Positions 34,920 to 44,554 of a stretch of DNA of 64,000 nucleotides are shown one piece after another. The translations under genes were made by a program, and so were the position numbers. Source of the stretch: Achromobacter insuavis (GTDB lineage: Bacteria > Pseudomonadota > Gammaproteobacteria > Burkholderiales > Burkholderiaceae_B). The stretch covers positions 1 through 64,000 of the forward strand of contig NZ_CADIJR010000023.1 of assembly GCF_902859645.1 (NCBI RefSeq), read 5' to 3'. The notes under the pieces were generated by a model. The model did no database searches. It was not told the origin of the DNA and worked only from the letters and a program-made list of their open reading frames with translations. Every line of letters starts with the position of its first letter. The stretch's first letter is position 1.

Positions 34920-35969
34920 TTGAAATACCGCAAACTCGGCCGTACCGACCTGGACGTCAGCCTGATCGGCCTGGGCACCATGACCTGGGGCGAGCAGAAT
35001 ACCGAGGCCGAGGCCCACCAGCAGCTGGACTACGCGCTCGAGCGCGGCGTCAACCTGGTCGACGTGGCCGAAATGTACCCGGTGCCGCCCAAGCCGGAAA
35101 CCCAGGGCCTGACCGAAACCTACATCGGCACCTGGCTGGCGCGCAGCAAGCGGCGCCAGGACATCGTGCTGGCCAGCAAGGTGGCCGGCCCGGTGCGCGA
35201 TCCCAAGCGTCCCGGCCACATCCGCGACGGCAAGACCTTCCTCGATCGCAAGAACCTGACCGAGGCGCTGGACGCCAGCCTCAAGCGCCTGCAGACGGAT
35301 TACCTGGACCTGTACCAGCTGCACTGGCCCGACCGCACCACCGCCACCTTCGGCCAGCTGTCGTATCCGTGGGTCAAGGACGACCACACCGTGCCGATCG
35401 AGGAAACCCTGTCGGTGCTGCAGGACTTCGTGCGCGCCGGCAAGGTGCGCCACGTCGGCGTCTCCAACGAAACGCCGTGGGGCGTGTCGCAGTTCCTGAA
35501 GGCCTCCGACAATCTCGGCCTGGCGCGCATCGCTACGATCCAGAACGCCTACAGCCTGCTCAATCGCGTCTACGAGATCGGCCTGTCGGAATTCAGCCAC
35601 CACGAAGGCGTGGGCCTGCTGGCCTATTCGCCGCTGGCCATGGGCATGCTTTGCGGCAAGTACCTGGACGGCGCCCGTCCCGCCAATGCCCGCCTGACGC
35701 TGTATACGCGCTTCACCCGCTACAGCAACCCGCAGGCCGAGGCCGCCACCCGCGAGTACGTCGAACTGGCGCGCCAGCACGGCATCTCGCCGACGCACCT
35801 GGCGCTGGCCTGGGTCAACCAGCGCCCGTTCGTCACCAGCAACCTGATCGGCGCCACCAACCTGCAGCAATTGAAGGAAAATATCGATAGCGTCGACGTC
35901 GAACTGTCGTCCGACGTGCTGCAGGCCATCGACCAGATCCACGTGCGCCACCCGAATCCGGCGCCTTGA
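34920..35969 (+). CDS. tas: Tas-like aldo-keto reductase
   Basis: A 349-residue AKR closely resembling E. coli Tas, which can supply prephenate dehydrogenase-like activity in tyrosine-starved mutants. Shared blocks include LGLGTMTWGEQN, VDVAEMYPVPPKPETQGLTETY, ALDASLKRLQTDYLDLYQLHWP and VGVSNETPWGV. The catalytic Asp, Tyr, Lys and His are all in place. TTG 34920 is the start, with GGAG at good spacing. It is the third redox gene in a row on this strand after dkgB and the SDR, with 137 bp before it, so it probably has its own promoter. Confidence 0.9.
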   Translation: MKYRKLGRTDLDVSLIGLGTMTWGEQNTEAEAHQQLDYALERGVNLVDVAEMYPVPPKPETQGLTETYIGTWLARSKRRQDIVLASKVAGPVRDPKRPGHIRDGKTFLDRKNLTEALDASLKRLQTDYLDLYQLHWPDRTTATFGQLSYPWVKDDHTVPIEETLSVLQDFVRAGKVRHVGVSNETPWGVSQFLKASDNLGLARIATIQNAYSLLNRVYEIGLSEFSHHEGVGLLAYSPLAMGMLCGKYLDGARPANARLTLYTRFTRYSNPQAEAATREYVELARQHGISPTHLALAWVNQRPFVTSNLIGATNLQQLKENIDSVDVELSSDVLQAIDQIHVRHPNPAP

Positions 35970-36000
35970 TCCCGCTTGCCGGGAGCGACGAGGACCCTAT

Positions 36001-36753
36001 ATGCGCAATCTCGATTTCAGCTCCTGGCAAACCGTACTGTCCACGCTGCTGGGCCTGGCGGTCATCACCCTGATCGGGGTGGGGATCCGCCTGCTGGTGA
36101 TGCAGACCATCCAGCAGCGGCGCGAACGCGAGAACCGCCAGATCAACGAGCGCCTGCGCACCCTGATCGCGGCCTACAAGACGCTGGGCGGGTCCTTCAC
36201 CGGCAACCTGGTGGTGGACCCCAGCCATCTGCGCGACCTGCGCCATGGCGCGCCGCAAGCGGCCGTCGCCAGCGGCGCGCACGACGATGAGATCGACCCC
36301 GATGCCGCCGACCCGCTGCGGCCGGCGGCGCTGGACGGCCCCGGCGGCGAGCGCCGCCGGCGCGTGCGCGACGCGGTCGAGGCGGCGCTGTCCGACATCA
36401 TCCTGCTGGGCACCGAGGACCAGGTGCGGCTCGCGGCCCAGGCGGCCGCCGACCTGGTGGCCGGACGCCGCATCGAGACCGCCGAGCTGGTGGTGTCGCT
36501 GCGCGACTTCATCCGCCGCGTGCTGAACCTGGAACCCGTGCCGGTCGGCCTGGCGATTCCGCGCCAGGGCCCGACCCGGCCCGCGGCTGGCGGCGCGAAG
36601 GGCGGCAATGCCCGTGGCGAGGCGGGCGGCGGCGGCAAGGGCGGGGGTGGGGGTGCAGGGGGCGGCGGCGCCGCCGCGGGCATGGGCATGATGGGCGTGG
36701 GCGCCGGGCTGGCGGCCGACGATCCGCACGATCCCCACGGCGGCGCCCGCTAG
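36001..36753 (+). CDS. membrane-anchored hypothetical protein with Gly-rich tail
   Basis: A 250-residue protein that I cannot assign to a characterised family. One membrane helix at residues 12-34 (TVLSTLLGLAVITLIGVGIRLLV) is followed by a basic, coiled-coil-prone stretch (QQRRERENRQINERLRTLIAAYKTLGG). A helical core at about 115-180 includes VRDAVEAALSDIILLGTEDQVRLAAQAAADLVAG. The C-terminal 55 residues are low-complexity Gly/Ala. The cytoplasmic domain probably forms oligomers. It starts 31 bp after tas and converges with the nitrate reductase gene. Confidence 0.75.
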   Translation: MRNLDFSSWQTVLSTLLGLAVITLIGVGIRLLVMQTIQQRRERENRQINERLRTLIAAYKTLGGSFTGNLVVDPSHLRDLRHGAPQAAVASGAHDDEIDPDAADPLRPAALDGPGGERRRRVRDAVEAALSDIILLGTEDQVRLAAQAAADLVAGRRIETAELVVSLRDFIRRVLNLEPVPVGLAIPRQGPTRPAAGGAKGGNARGEAGGGGKGGGGGAGGGGAAAGMGMMGVGAGLAADDPHDPHGGAR

Positions 36754-36848
36754 CACGCAACCGTCGGTCATGCCGGCGCGGGTGATGCCTGCGCGAGCCG
36801 GCCGACGCGCCGGCCGATCATTGCGGCCGCGCGCCGCGCCGCTTCGCT

Positions 36849-39800
36849 TCAATACACATCGCGCACATAGCGCTTGTCCGCGGTCATGCGCGCCACGTAG
36901 GCCGCCGCCGCGTCGGCATCCATGCCGCCGTGTTCCCGCACCACCTGCCTGAGCATGGCGTCTACGTCGCGGGCCATCTGTCCTGCATCGCCGCAGACAT
37001 AGAAATGGGCGCCCTCCTGCAGCCACGCCCAGAGCCGCGCGCCGTGCTCGCGCATGCGGTCCTGCACGTAGATCTTGGCGGCCTGGTCGCGCGAGAACGC
37101 CAGGTCCAGCCGCGTCAGCAGGCCGTCGTCGCGCAGCGCCTGCAGTTCGTCGCGATAGTAGAAATCGCTGGCCGCGTGCCGCTCGCCGAAGAACAGCCAG
37201 TTGCGGCCGCCATCGCCGCGCGCCCGCCGCTCTTGCAGGAAGGCGCGGAACGGCGCCACGCCGGTGCCGGGGCCGACCATGATCATCGGCGTGTCGCCCT
37301 GCCGTGGCGGCCGGAAGTGGCTGGCCTCCTGCACGAAGACCGGCACGTCGGCGTCGCTCGCGCGGTCGGCCAGGAAGGTCGACGAGACGCCCTTGCGCTG
37401 GCGCCGGCCATTGTCGTAGCGCACCGCGGACACCGTCAGGTGGACCTGGCCGGGATGCGCCTTGGGGCTGGAGGCGATGGAGTACAGACGCGGTTGCAGG
37501 CGCTTGAGCGCGCCCAGCCACGCCTGCGCCGGCAGCACCGCCGGAAACGCGTGCAGCACGTCGGCCAGCTGCTTGCCCCACAGCCATTGCCGCAGGTCCG
37601 CGCGGCGTTCCTCGGCCAGCAATTGCCGCAGGCCGGGATCGCGGGTGTGTTCCGCGATCAGCGCCAGCGTGGCCGGCGCGGGGCGCGCGATTTCGTAATG
37701 CGTGGACAGCGCCCGGGCCAGCGGCATGTCGCCGACGCCCGGCACGCTGGCCACCGCGTCGCCTGACAGGCCGGCCTGCGCCAGCAGTTCCTCCACCAGC
37801 TCGGGGCAGTTCACCGGCCAGACGCCCAGCGCGTCGCCGGCCTGGTAGTCCAACCCGGTGCCGGCGATGTCCAGCGCCAGCGCGCGCGTGTCCTTGTCGC
37901 CGCTGGCGTTCAGCCGCTGGTTGCCGATCAGGCGCGCGGGCGCCGGGCGCGTCCGGGAGGGCGGCGCCGGGCGCGCGCCGATGGGCGGGGCGGCAGGTTC
38001 GGGCGGCGCGGCGGGGGCCGCCCTGCCGGACGGGGCGTCGGCAGTCAGCGCCGCCGCGATGTCGTCAGGCATCAGGCCGCCGGCCGGATGGCCATGCTGT
38101 TCGGCGTTGGCCGCATGGATGCCGGCGATGGCGCTTTCCAGCCAGGCGTCGGCCGGCGCCTCGTAGTCGGTGTCGCAATCGACCCGCGCCAGCAAGGGCC
38201 GCGCGCCCAGCTGCGCCAGCCGCTGGTCGAGCCGGCGGCCGTGGCCGCAGAAGGCGTCATAGTTGCTGTCGCCCAGCGCCAGCACCGCATAGCGCAGCGA
38301 CGCCAGCCGCGGCGCGTCGGCGGCCGACAGCGCGCGCCACAGGTCCTGGCCGTTGTCCGGCGCGTCGCCGTCGCCGAAGGTGCTGGTGATCAGCAACAGG
38401 TACTGGGCGCGCGCCAGGGCGTCGAGCGTGCAGTCCGCCATGCAGGCGGTGCGCAGCTCGAAACCGGCCGCGGCCAGCGCGGTGGCGCTGCGTTCCACCA
38501 GCGATTCGGCATTACCGGTCTGCGAGGCCCACAGCAGCGTCACGCGCGGGCGCGGGCCGATGATGCGGACGGTGGCCTCCGCCGCGTCGGTGGCAGGCGT
38601 GGTCGCTGGCGCCAACGGCCGCGGCGCGCGGCTGTACAGGCCATGCAGCAGGCCGTTGAGCCACAGGCGGGTGGCTTCGTCGAAAGGCGCGTGGACGGGC
38701 AGCTCCGGAATGCCGGGAGCGCCGCCGGCCTGCCGCAAGCCGTTGAGAAAACCCGACAGGTAGTGGCGCTGGCGCGCATCCAGCGCGGGCGGTTCCGCGC
38801 CGCTCGTCAGGCCGAGTAGCGCGGCCATGGCCTCGGCGGGGGCGGCGCCGCTGGCCGACACGGCGACGGGCTGCAGGGCCGGGCCGGTCTCCAGGTTCCC
38901 GACCGCTGTCAACGCCGGGGCCGCGTGTGCCGCGGCCAGGCCGGCAACATTGTCGGCCGCCATTTCCGTCATGGCCAACGTGGCCGGCGCTACGGCGCGC
39001 GTCGCCCTGCCGGCAGGCGCCGCGACGCGGCACAGCGCCACCGCGCAGAACTTCAGCTCGGGCTGCTGCGACACCGGATCGATGGCGTCGCTGGTGACGG
39101 CGTTGATGCACAGATCGTCGCCATACACGTCGTTCCAGTGCATGGGGGCGAAGCAGTTGCCGGGCCGCACCCGGTCGGTGACGACGGCGGGCAGCACCGC
39201 GCGGCCGCGGCGCGAACGGATCTCAACGTTGTCGCCGGCAGCGATGCCGAGCGCTGTCGCGTCATCGGGGTGGATCTCCACGAACGGCGCGGGGTTGAGT
39301 TTGTTCAGCATCGGCACCTTGCCGGTCTTGGTCAGCGTGTGCCATTGGTGCTGCAGCCGCCCGGTGTTGAGCACCATGGGATAGTCGGCGTCGGGCAGCT
39401 CGGCCGGATCGGCGTGCGGCCGCGCGTGGAACTGCGCGCGGCCGTTGGCGGTGGCGAATGCCAGGCGCGGCCGCGCGCCATCGTCCTCTTCGCGCCACGG
39501 CTGGCTGACGCCGTCGTTGAGATAGCGGATCGGATTGCGCTCGGGGCCGTCGGCGCGCGCACAGGGCCATTGCAGCGGCGTCTCGCGCAATCGCGCATGG
39601 CTGGCGCCGCGCAGGTCGTAGCCGGTGGCGGGGTTGGAAAAACCGGCGATCTCCTCGAACACCTCGGCCGCGCTGGCGTACTGGAACGCGTGGCCGTAGC
39701 CCATCTCGCAGGCCACGCCGGCGATGATGCGCCAGTCGGGCAGCGCGTCGCCGGGCGGCGGCACGGCCCGCGGCATCAGCGTCAGGGTGCGTTCGGAATT

Positions 39801-41177
39801 GATCATCACGCCGTCGGCCTCGGCCCATAGCGCGCCGGGCAGCAGGATGTCGGCGTAGCGGTTGGTCTCGGTGTCCAGGTAGGCGTCCTGCGCGATCACC
39901 AGTTCCGCCGCGCGCAGCCCGGCCACCACATTGGCGCGGTTGGCGACGCTGGCCACCGGGTTGGTGCAGATGATCCAGCAGGCCTTGACCTCGCCCGCCG
40001 CCATGCGCTGGAACAGGTCGATGGTGCCTTGCCCCAGCCGCGTATGCAGCGTGCCGGCGGGCACGCCCCAGCGCGCTTCGACAAAGGCGCGGTCGGCGGC
40101 CGACAGCACGCTGCGCTGGCCCGGCAGGCCGGGGCCCATGTAGCCCATCTCGCGTCCGCCCATCGCGTTGGGCTGGCCGGTCAGCGAGAACGGCCCGCTG
40201 CCCGGCCGGCAGATGCGGCCGGTGGCCAGGTGCAGGTTGCACAGCGCGTTGGTGTTCCAGGTGCCGTGGGTGCTCTGGTTCAGCCCCATGGTCCAGCAGC
40301 TCATCCATTCCGGCGCCGCGCCGATCCAGTCGGCGGCCTGGCGCAGTTGCGCGGCGGCAATGCCGGTCAGCGCCTCGACCCGCTCGGGCGCGTAGTCGCG
40401 CAGCAAGTCCGGCATGGCCTCCCAGCCGTCGGTGTGCGCGGCGATGAAGGCCGCGTCGGTCTTGCCGGCCCCATGCAGCAGATGCAGCAGGCCGTTGAGC
40501 AGCGCCAGGTCGGTGCCCGGCTTGATCGCCAGGTGCAGATGCGCCTTCTCGGCGGTGGTGGTGCGGCGCGGATCGACCACGATCAGGCGGGCGCCGGCCT
40601 TGACCCGGTCCATCATGCGCAGGTACAGGATCGGATGGCAGTCGGCCATGTTGGCGCCGATCACCAGGAACAGGTCGGCGCGGTCGATGTCCTGGTACGA
40701 GCCGGGCGGGCCGTCGGCGCCCAGCGACAGCTTGTAGCCGCTGCCGGCGCTGGCCATGCACAGGCGCGAATTCGATTCGATGTTGTTGGTGCCGATGAAG
40801 CCCTTGGCCAGCTTGTTGGCCAGGTACTGGGCCTCGATCGACATCTGTCCCGACACGTACAGCGATACCGCGTCGGGGCCGTGCGCGTCGATGATGGCGC
40901 GCAGCCGCCCGGCGGTGTCGCGCAGGGTGTTCGCCATCGGCCGCGGCGCCAGGTCCTGGCCGCGCCGGTCGCGCACGTAGGCGTGCTCCAGCCGACCCGA
41001 CTGGCGCAGGGCAAGGTGGGCCGACGACCCCTTGGTGCAGAGACGGCCGAAGTTGCTGGGATGCTCGCGGTTGCCGGTGATCTTCACCACCTGCTCCCGT
41101 TCCACGTGCAGGGTCATGCCGCAGCCCACGCCGCAGTAGGGGCAGACGGTGTCCACGGTGCGCTGGCTGCCGCTCAT
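36849..41177 (-). CDS. assimilatory nitrate reductase fused to CysJ-like flavoprotein reductase
   Basis: A 1442-residue natural fusion. Residues 1-700 are a bis-MGD nitrate reductase with a [4Fe-4S] site (Cys12, Cys15, Cys19, Cys47 in [10 protein letters not shown] and GRLCTKG) and [18 protein letters not shown]. Residues 700-860 are a linker. From about 870 comes a flavodoxin domain ([19 protein letters not shown]), from about 1075 the FAD-binding domain ([10 protein letters not shown]), and from about 1290 the NADPH site ([21 protein letters not shown]). Electrons would pass NADPH-FAD-FMN-FeS-Mo to reduce nitrate to nitrite in the cytoplasm. It is divergent from nirBD, which finishes reduction to ammonium. 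The 156-codon upstream extension is rejected because it spans the leader and promoter. Confidence 0.95.
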   Translation of the reverse strand: MSGSQRTVDTVCPYCGVGCGMTLHVEREQVVKITGNREHPSNFGRLCTKGSSAHLALRQSGRLEHAYVRDRRGQDLAPRPMANTLRDTAGRLRAIIDAHGPDAVSLYVSGQMSIEAQYLANKLAKGFIGTNNIESNSRLCMASAGSGYKLSLGADGPPGSYQDIDRADLFLVIGANMADCHPILYLRMMDRVKAGARLIVVDPRRTTTAEKAHLHLAIKPGTDLALLNGLLHLLHGAGKTDAAFIAAHTDGWEAMPDLLRDYAPERVEALTGIAAAQLRQAADWIGAAPEWMSCWTMGLNQSTHGTWNTNALCNLHLATGRICRPGSGPFSLTGQPNAMGGREMGYMGPGLPGQRSVLSAADRAFVEARWGVPAGTLHTRLGQGTIDLFQRMAAGEVKACWIICTNPVASVANRANVVAGLRAAELVIAQDAYLDTETNRYADILLPGALWAEADGVMINSERTLTLMPRAVPPPGDALPDWRIIAGVACEMGYGHAFQYASAAEVFEEIAGFSNPATGYDLRGASHARLRETPLQWPCARADGPERNPIRYLNDGVSQPWREEDDGARPRLAFATANGRAQFHARPHADPAELPDADYPMVLNTGRLQHQWHTLTKTGKVPMLNKLNPAPFVEIHPDDATALGIAAGDNVEIRSRRGRAVLPAVVTDRVRPGNCFAPMHWNDVYGDDLCINAVTSDAIDPVSQQPELKFCAVALCRVAAPAGRATRAVAPATLAMTEMAADNVAGLAAAHAAPALTAVGNLETGPALQPVAVSASGAAPAEAMAALLGLTSGAEPPALDARQRHYLSGFLNGLRQAGGAPGIPELPVHAPFDEATRLWLNGLLHGLYSRAPRPLAPATTPATDAAEATVRIIGPRPRVTLLWASQTGNAESLVERSATALAAAGFELRTACMADCTLDALARAQYLLLITSTFGDGDAPDNGQDLWRALSAADAPRLASLRYAVLALGDSNYDAFCGHGRRLDQRLAQLGARPLLARVDCDTDYEAPADAWLESAIAGIHAANAEQHGHPAGGLMPDDIAAALTADAPSGRAAPAAPPEPAAPPIGARPAPPSRTRPAPARLIGNQRLNASGDKDTRALALDIAGTGLDYQAGDALGVWPVNCPELVEELLAQAGLSGDAVASVPGVGDMPLARALSTHYEIARPAPATLALIAEHTRDPGLRQLLAEERRADLRQWLWGKQLADVLHAFPAVLPAQAWLGALKRLQPRLYSIASSPKAHPGQVHLTVSAVRYDNGRRQRKGVSSTFLADRASDADVPVFVQEASHFRPPRQGDTPMIMVGPGTGVAPFRAFLQERRARGDGGRNWLFFGERHAASDFYYRDELQALRDDGLLTRLDLAFSRDQAAKIYVQDRMREHGARLWAWLQEGAHFYVCGDAGQMARDVDAMLRQVVREHGGMDADAAAAYVARMTADKRYVRDVY

Positions 41178-41185
41178 GCTCGGTT

Positions 41186-41239
41186 CCCAAAAAAGAAAGC
41201 GCCCTGCCTGCGCGGCCAGCGGCCGGGCGGGCAGGGCGC
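41186..41239 (-). terminator. leader terminator of the nitrate reductase transcript
   Basis: Read on the minus strand, GCGCCCTGCC and GGCAGGGCGC form a perfect 10-bp stem, followed by TTTCTTTTTT. It ends only about 10 bases before the nitrate reductase start codon at 41177, so it must be overridden for expression. It is the expected target of ANTAR-protein antitermination (NasR, encoded at 44555). Confidence 0.8.
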
Positions 41240-41249
41240 CATTGCCCTG
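41232..41249 (-). promoter_or_regulatory. candidate ANTAR antiterminator hairpin
   Basis: On the minus strand CAGGGC-AATGGC-GCCCTG gives a perfect 6-bp stem with a hexaloop whose first base is A and fourth is G, the rule for ANTAR-protein targets. Its 3' arm is the left arm of the terminator, so the two structures exclude each other. Confidence 0.6.
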
Positions 41250-41286
41250 GTTGGTTCCCGGCGTGGCCGGGTCGATACCCTGTCGA

Positions 41287-41302
41287 TGCAAGTTCCATGC
41301 CA
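41287..41302 (-). promoter_or_regulatory. sigma-54 promoter of the nitrate reductase gene
   Basis: On the minus strand TGGCATG-GAAC-TTGCA matches the sigma-54 consensus TGGCACG-N4-TTGCA with one mismatch; the -24 GG and -12 GC are kept. Transcription would begin near 41275, giving a leader of about 97 bases that contains the terminator. Confidence 0.75.
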
Positions 41303-41364
41303 ATCGGCCGCCGCCGGTGGACCGCGCCGCACGCGGACCGGCGGCGCGCGCGGTGGTGCGTGGC

Positions 41365-41381
41365 TGCACCGCCGTGGTGCG
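41365..41381. promoter_or_regulatory. NtrC-type enhancer site
   Basis: TGCACC-GCCGT-GGTGCG matches the NtrC consensus TGCACC-N5-GGTGCA at 11 of 12 positions. Its centre (41373) lies about 72 bp from the -24 element of each divergent sigma-54 promoter. A weaker partial site occurs at 41386-41402. Confidence 0.7.
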
Positions 41382-41444
41382 CCGCCGACCCGTTTGGGTG
41401 CGCGGCGGCATGGGTGGCGGGCCGCCGCGCGGGCGGCATCGCGA

Positions 41445-41460
41445 TGGCACGCTTATTGCT
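41445..41460 (+). promoter_or_regulatory. sigma-54 promoter of nirBD-nasR
   Basis: TGGCACG-CTTA-TTGCT is a perfect match to the sigma-54 consensus TGGCACG-N4-TTGCW. Transcription would start near 41470, leaving a leader of about 115 bases ahead of the nirB ATG at 41587. Confidence 0.85.
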
Positions 41461-41512
41461 TTGATAGCCATACCGGGCCCGTGTCCGGCCAGACAACGCA
41501 AGCTTTGCAGGC

Positions 41513-41554
41513 AACGGCGCCCGGACCCACCAGTCCCGGGCGCCGTTTGTCTTT
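41513..41554 (+). terminator. leader terminator of nirB
   Basis: AACGGCGCCCGG (41513-41524) and CCGGGCGCCGTT (41536-41547) form a perfect 12-bp stem with an 11-nt loop, followed by TGTCTTTT. It lies between the sigma-54 promoter and nirB. Overlapping its left arm, GGC-AACGGC-GCC (41510-41521) could form the alternative ANTAR-type hexaloop with A1 and G4, though with only 3 bp before a mismatch. Confidence 0.85.
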
Positions 41555-41586
41555 TGAAAACCGAACGGCCCAGCCTGGATAGCCCC

Positions 41587-44139
41587 ATGAGCACAGCGAC
41601 CTCCACGACTCCCATGCAGACCCTGATCGTCATCGGCAACGGCATGGTCGGCCATCACTGCGTCGAGCAACTGATCGAGCGCGGCGCGCTGGCGCGCTAC
41701 CGCATCCTGGTGTTCGGCGAAGAGACCCGGCGCGCCTACGATCGCGTGCACCTGTCCGAATACATCGGCGGCCGCGATGCCGAATCGATGGCCATGAGCG
41801 ACGCCGCGTTCTATGAGCGGCCAGGCCTGTCGCTGCGGCTGGGCGAGCCGGTGCTGCGCATCGACCGCCACGCGCGACAGGTGGTGACGGCCGCCGGCAG
41901 CCATGGCTACGACAAGCTGGTGCTGGCCACCGGCTCCTATCCCTTCGTGCCGCCGATCGCCGGCGCCGAAGGGGCCTCGCGCCTGGTGTACCGCACGCTC
42001 GATGACCTGGACCAGATCCGCGCGGCGGCCGACGGCGCCCGGCGCGGCGTGGTGGTGGGCGGCGGCCTGCTGGGCCTGGAGGCGGCCAATGCGCTCAAGT
42101 CGCTCGGGCTGGAGGCGCACGTGGTCGAGTTCGCGCCGCGCCTGATGCCGGTGCAGCTGGACGAGGCCGGCGGCGGCGCGCTCAGGGCGCGCATCGAGGC
42201 GCTGGGCGTGGGCGTGCACCTGTCGCGCGCCACGCAGGAAATCAAGGATGGCACGCAGTACCGCTACCGCATGCGTTTTGCCGAGGGCGCGCCGCTGGAA
42301 ACCGACCTGATCGTGTTCTCGGCCGGCATCCGGCCGCGCGACGGCCTGGCGCGCCAGGCCGGACTGACGGTGGCCGAGCGCGGCGGCGTGGCCGTCGACG
42401 GCCATTGCCGCAGCAGCGATGCGTCGATCTACGCGATCGGCGAATGCGCCGCGTTCGACGGCGCCATCTTCGGCCTGGTGGCGCCCGGCTACCAGATGGC
42501 GCGCGTGGCCGCCGCCGAGCTCTGTGGCGACGACAGCGCGCCGTTCGCCGGCGCCGACATGTCGACCAAGCTCAAGCTGCTGGGCGTGGACGTCGGTTCG
42601 ATCGGCGATGCCCATGGCGCCACGCCCGGCGCGCGCAGCTACCGCTACATCGACGAGGCGGGCGCCTCGTACCGCCGCCTGGTGGTGTCGGCCGACGGCA
42701 AGCGCGTCCTGGGCGCGGTGCTGGTGGGCGACAACAGCTACTACGACACGCTGCTGCAATACGCGCAGAACGGCATCGCGCCGCCGGCCGACCCGGCCAG
42801 CCTGATCCTGCCCGCCGGCCAGGCCGCGCCCGCGCTGGGCGCCGGCGCGCTGCCGGCCACCGCCACCATCTGTTCGTGCCACAACGTCAGCAAGGCCGCC
42901 ATCTGCGACGCGCTCGACGGCGGCTGCACCGACGTCGGCGGCGTCAAGGCCTGCACCAAGGCCGCCACCGGCTGCGGCGGCTGCGCGGCCCTGCTCAAGC
43001 AGGTGGTGGAACACGAACTGGCGAGCCGCGGCGTCGCGGTGGACAAGAGCCTGTGCGAGCACTTTCCCTACACCCGCCAGGAGCTCTATTCGATCGTCCG
43101 GGTGCAGGGCATCGAATCGTTCGAAGAACTGCTGGCGCGCCACGGCCGCGGCCATGTCGGCTGCGATCTCTGCAAGCCGACGGTGGCGTCGATCCTGGCG
43201 TCGTGCTGGAACCGCCCGATCCAGGATCCGAATCGGGTGCCGCTGCAGGACACCAACGACACCTTCATGGCCAACATGCAGAAGAACGGCACCTATTCGG
43301 TGGTGCCGCGCATCCCGGGCGGCGAGGTCACGCCCGACGGCCTGATCGCGATCGGCGCCGTGGCCAAGAAGTACCAGCTCTACACCAAGATCACCGGCGG
43401 CCAGCGCATCGACCTGTTCGGCGCGCAACTGCACGAGTTGCCCGACATCTGGGCCGAGCTGATCGCCGCCGGCTTCGAGACCGGCCACGCCTACGGCAAG
43501 TCCACCCGCACCGTGAAGTCCTGCGTCGGCAGCACCTGGTGCCGCTACGGCGTGCAGGACAGCGTCGCCATGGCGCTGCGCATCGAAGACCGCTACAAGG
43601 GCCTGCGCGCGCCGCACAAGCTCAAGTTCGCGGTCTCGGGCTGCACCCGCGAATGCGCCGAGGCGCAGAGCAAGGACATCGGCGTCATCGCCACCGAGAA
43701 CGGCTGGAACCTGTACGTGTGCGGCAACGGCGGCATGCGCCCGCGCCACGCCGAACTGTTCGCCCAGGACCTGGACGATGCCACGCTGATCCGCTACATC
43801 GACCGCCTGCTGATGTTCTACATCCGCACCGCCGACAAGCTGCAACGCACCTCGGTCTGGCGCGAATCGCTGGAAGGCGGCCTGGACTACCTGAAGGCCG
43901 TGGTCATCGACGACAGCCTGGGGCTGGGCGCCGAACTGGAGGCGCAGATGCAGCTGGTGGTGGACCGCTATGAATGCGAATGGGCCAACGCCCTGTCCGA
44001 CCCGGAAAAGCTCAAGCGTTTCCGCACCTTCGTCAACAGCGCCGCCGCGGATCCGGACATCCGCTTCGTGCAGGAGCGCGGCCAGCCGCGGCCCGCGCCC
44101 GCCGCGCGCGTGATTCCCATCGCCGAGGAGCTTGCCTGA
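41587..44139 (+). CDS. nirB: NADH-dependent nitrite reductase large subunit
   Basis: An 850-residue sirohaem nitrite reductase subunit that reduces nitrite to ammonium in the cytoplasm. Domains in order: FAD/NAD(P)-binding pyridine nucleotide-disulfide oxidoreductase ([30 protein letters not shown]), a Bfd-like [2Fe-2S] domain ([12 protein letters not shown] with ATGCGGC), then the ferredoxin-like and sirohaem/[4Fe-4S] domain with cysteines in [11 protein letters not shown] (about 644) and [14 protein letters not shown] (about 684). All cluster ligands are present. It is first in a nirB-nirD-nasR operon and overlaps nirD by one base. Control by a sigma-54 promoter and leader terminator is predicted. 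Confidence 0.97.
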   Translation: MSTATSTTPMQTLIVIGNGMVGHHCVEQLIERGALARYRILVFGEETRRAYDRVHLSEYIGGRDAESMAMSDAAFYERPGLSLRLGEPVLRIDRHARQVVTAAGSHGYDKLVLATGSYPFVPPIAGAEGASRLVYRTLDDLDQIRAAADGARRGVVVGGGLLGLEAANALKSLGLEAHVVEFAPRLMPVQLDEAGGGALRARIEALGVGVHLSRATQEIKDGTQYRYRMRFAEGAPLETDLIVFSAGIRPRDGLARQAGLTVAERGGVAVDGHCRSSDASIYAIGECAAFDGAIFGLVAPGYQMARVAAAELCGDDSAPFAGADMSTKLKLLGVDVGSIGDAHGATPGARSYRYIDEAGASYRRLVVSADGKRVLGAVLVGDNSYYDTLLQYAQNGIAPPADPASLILPAGQAAPALGAGALPATATICSCHNVSKAAICDALDGGCTDVGGVKACTKAATGCGGCAALLKQVVEHELASRGVAVDKSLCEHFPYTRQELYSIVRVQGIESFEELLARHGRGHVGCDLCKPTVASILASCWNRPIQDPNRVPLQDTNDTFMANMQKNGTYSVVPRIPGGEVTPDGLIAIGAVAKKYQLYTKITGGQRIDLFGAQLHELPDIWAELIAAGFETGHAYGKSTRTVKSCVGSTWCRYGVQDSVAMALRIEDRYKGLRAPHKLKFAVSGCTRECAEAQSKDIGVIATENGWNLYVCGNGGMRPRHAELFAQDLDDATLIRYIDRLLMFYIRTADKLQRTSVWRESLEGGLDYLKAVVIDDSLGLGAELEAQMQLVVDRYECEWANALSDPEKLKRFRTFVNSAAADPDIRFVQERGQPRPAPAARVIPIAEELA

Positions 44140-44543
44140 TGCGCTCGAATGTCGTGATCGCCCTGCGCCAGGAGGCGCCATTCAATGCCCGGCCCGGCGC
44201 CGAGGCGTGGCAGCCTGTCTGCACCCGCCGCGACCTGGTCGCCGATTCCGGCGTGGTGGCGCTGGTCGATGGCCGCCAGGTGGCCCTGTTCTACTTGCCG
44301 GCGGTGGCCGGCGAAACGCTCTACGCCATCGACAACCGCGACCCGAAGTCGGGCGCCAACGTGATCGGCCGCGGCATCGTCGGCCACCTGGCCGGCGAGC
44401 TGGTGGTGGCCTCGCCGCTGTACAAGCAGCACTTCCGGCTGCGCGATGGCGTCTGTGTCGAGTATCCCGAGCAATCGCTGCGGGCCTGGCCGGTGCGCTT
44501 CAACGGCGACGCGGTGGAAGTCCAGCCGCCCGCCGCGGCCTGA
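44139..44543 (+). CDS. nirD: nitrite reductase small subunit
   Basis: A 134-residue Rieske-fold small subunit of NADH-nitrite reductase. Key blocks are WQPVCTRRDLVADSGVVALVDGRQVALFYLP and ETLYAIDNRDPKSGANVIGRGIVG. As in other NirD proteins, the Cys/His ligands of a true Rieske cluster are missing, so it is structural rather than electron-carrying. Its start codon overlaps the nirB stop (TGATG), ensuring coupled translation. NasR follows 11 bp later. Confidence 0.95.
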   Translation: MRSNVVIALRQEAPFNARPGAEAWQPVCTRRDLVADSGVVALVDGRQVALFYLPAVAGETLYAIDNRDPKSGANVIGRGIVGHLAGELVVASPLYKQHFRLRDGVCVEYPEQSLRAWPVRFNGDAVEVQPPAAA

Positions 44544-44554
44544 GGATCGTCGCC

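Noticed and set aside
41461-41512. First hairpin of a canonical two-hairpin ANTAR motif in the nirB leader
   Set aside because: Candidate stems (CCGG/CCGG, GCAA/TTGC) do not give a hexaloop with A1 and G4, so only one ANTAR-like hairpin can be claimed per leader.
41178-41645. 156-codon N-terminal extension of the nitrate reductase frame
   Set aside because: It covers the leader terminator, both sigma-54 promoters and the NtrC site; the FeS motif sits correctly near the N-terminus when the start is at 41177.
39262-44181. Very long minus-strand open frame opposite nirB (over 1600 codons)
   Set aside because: It is a GC-driven antisense shadow of nirB and an alternate frame of the nitrate reductase gene; its translation is low-complexity His/Arg/Ala without any family motif.
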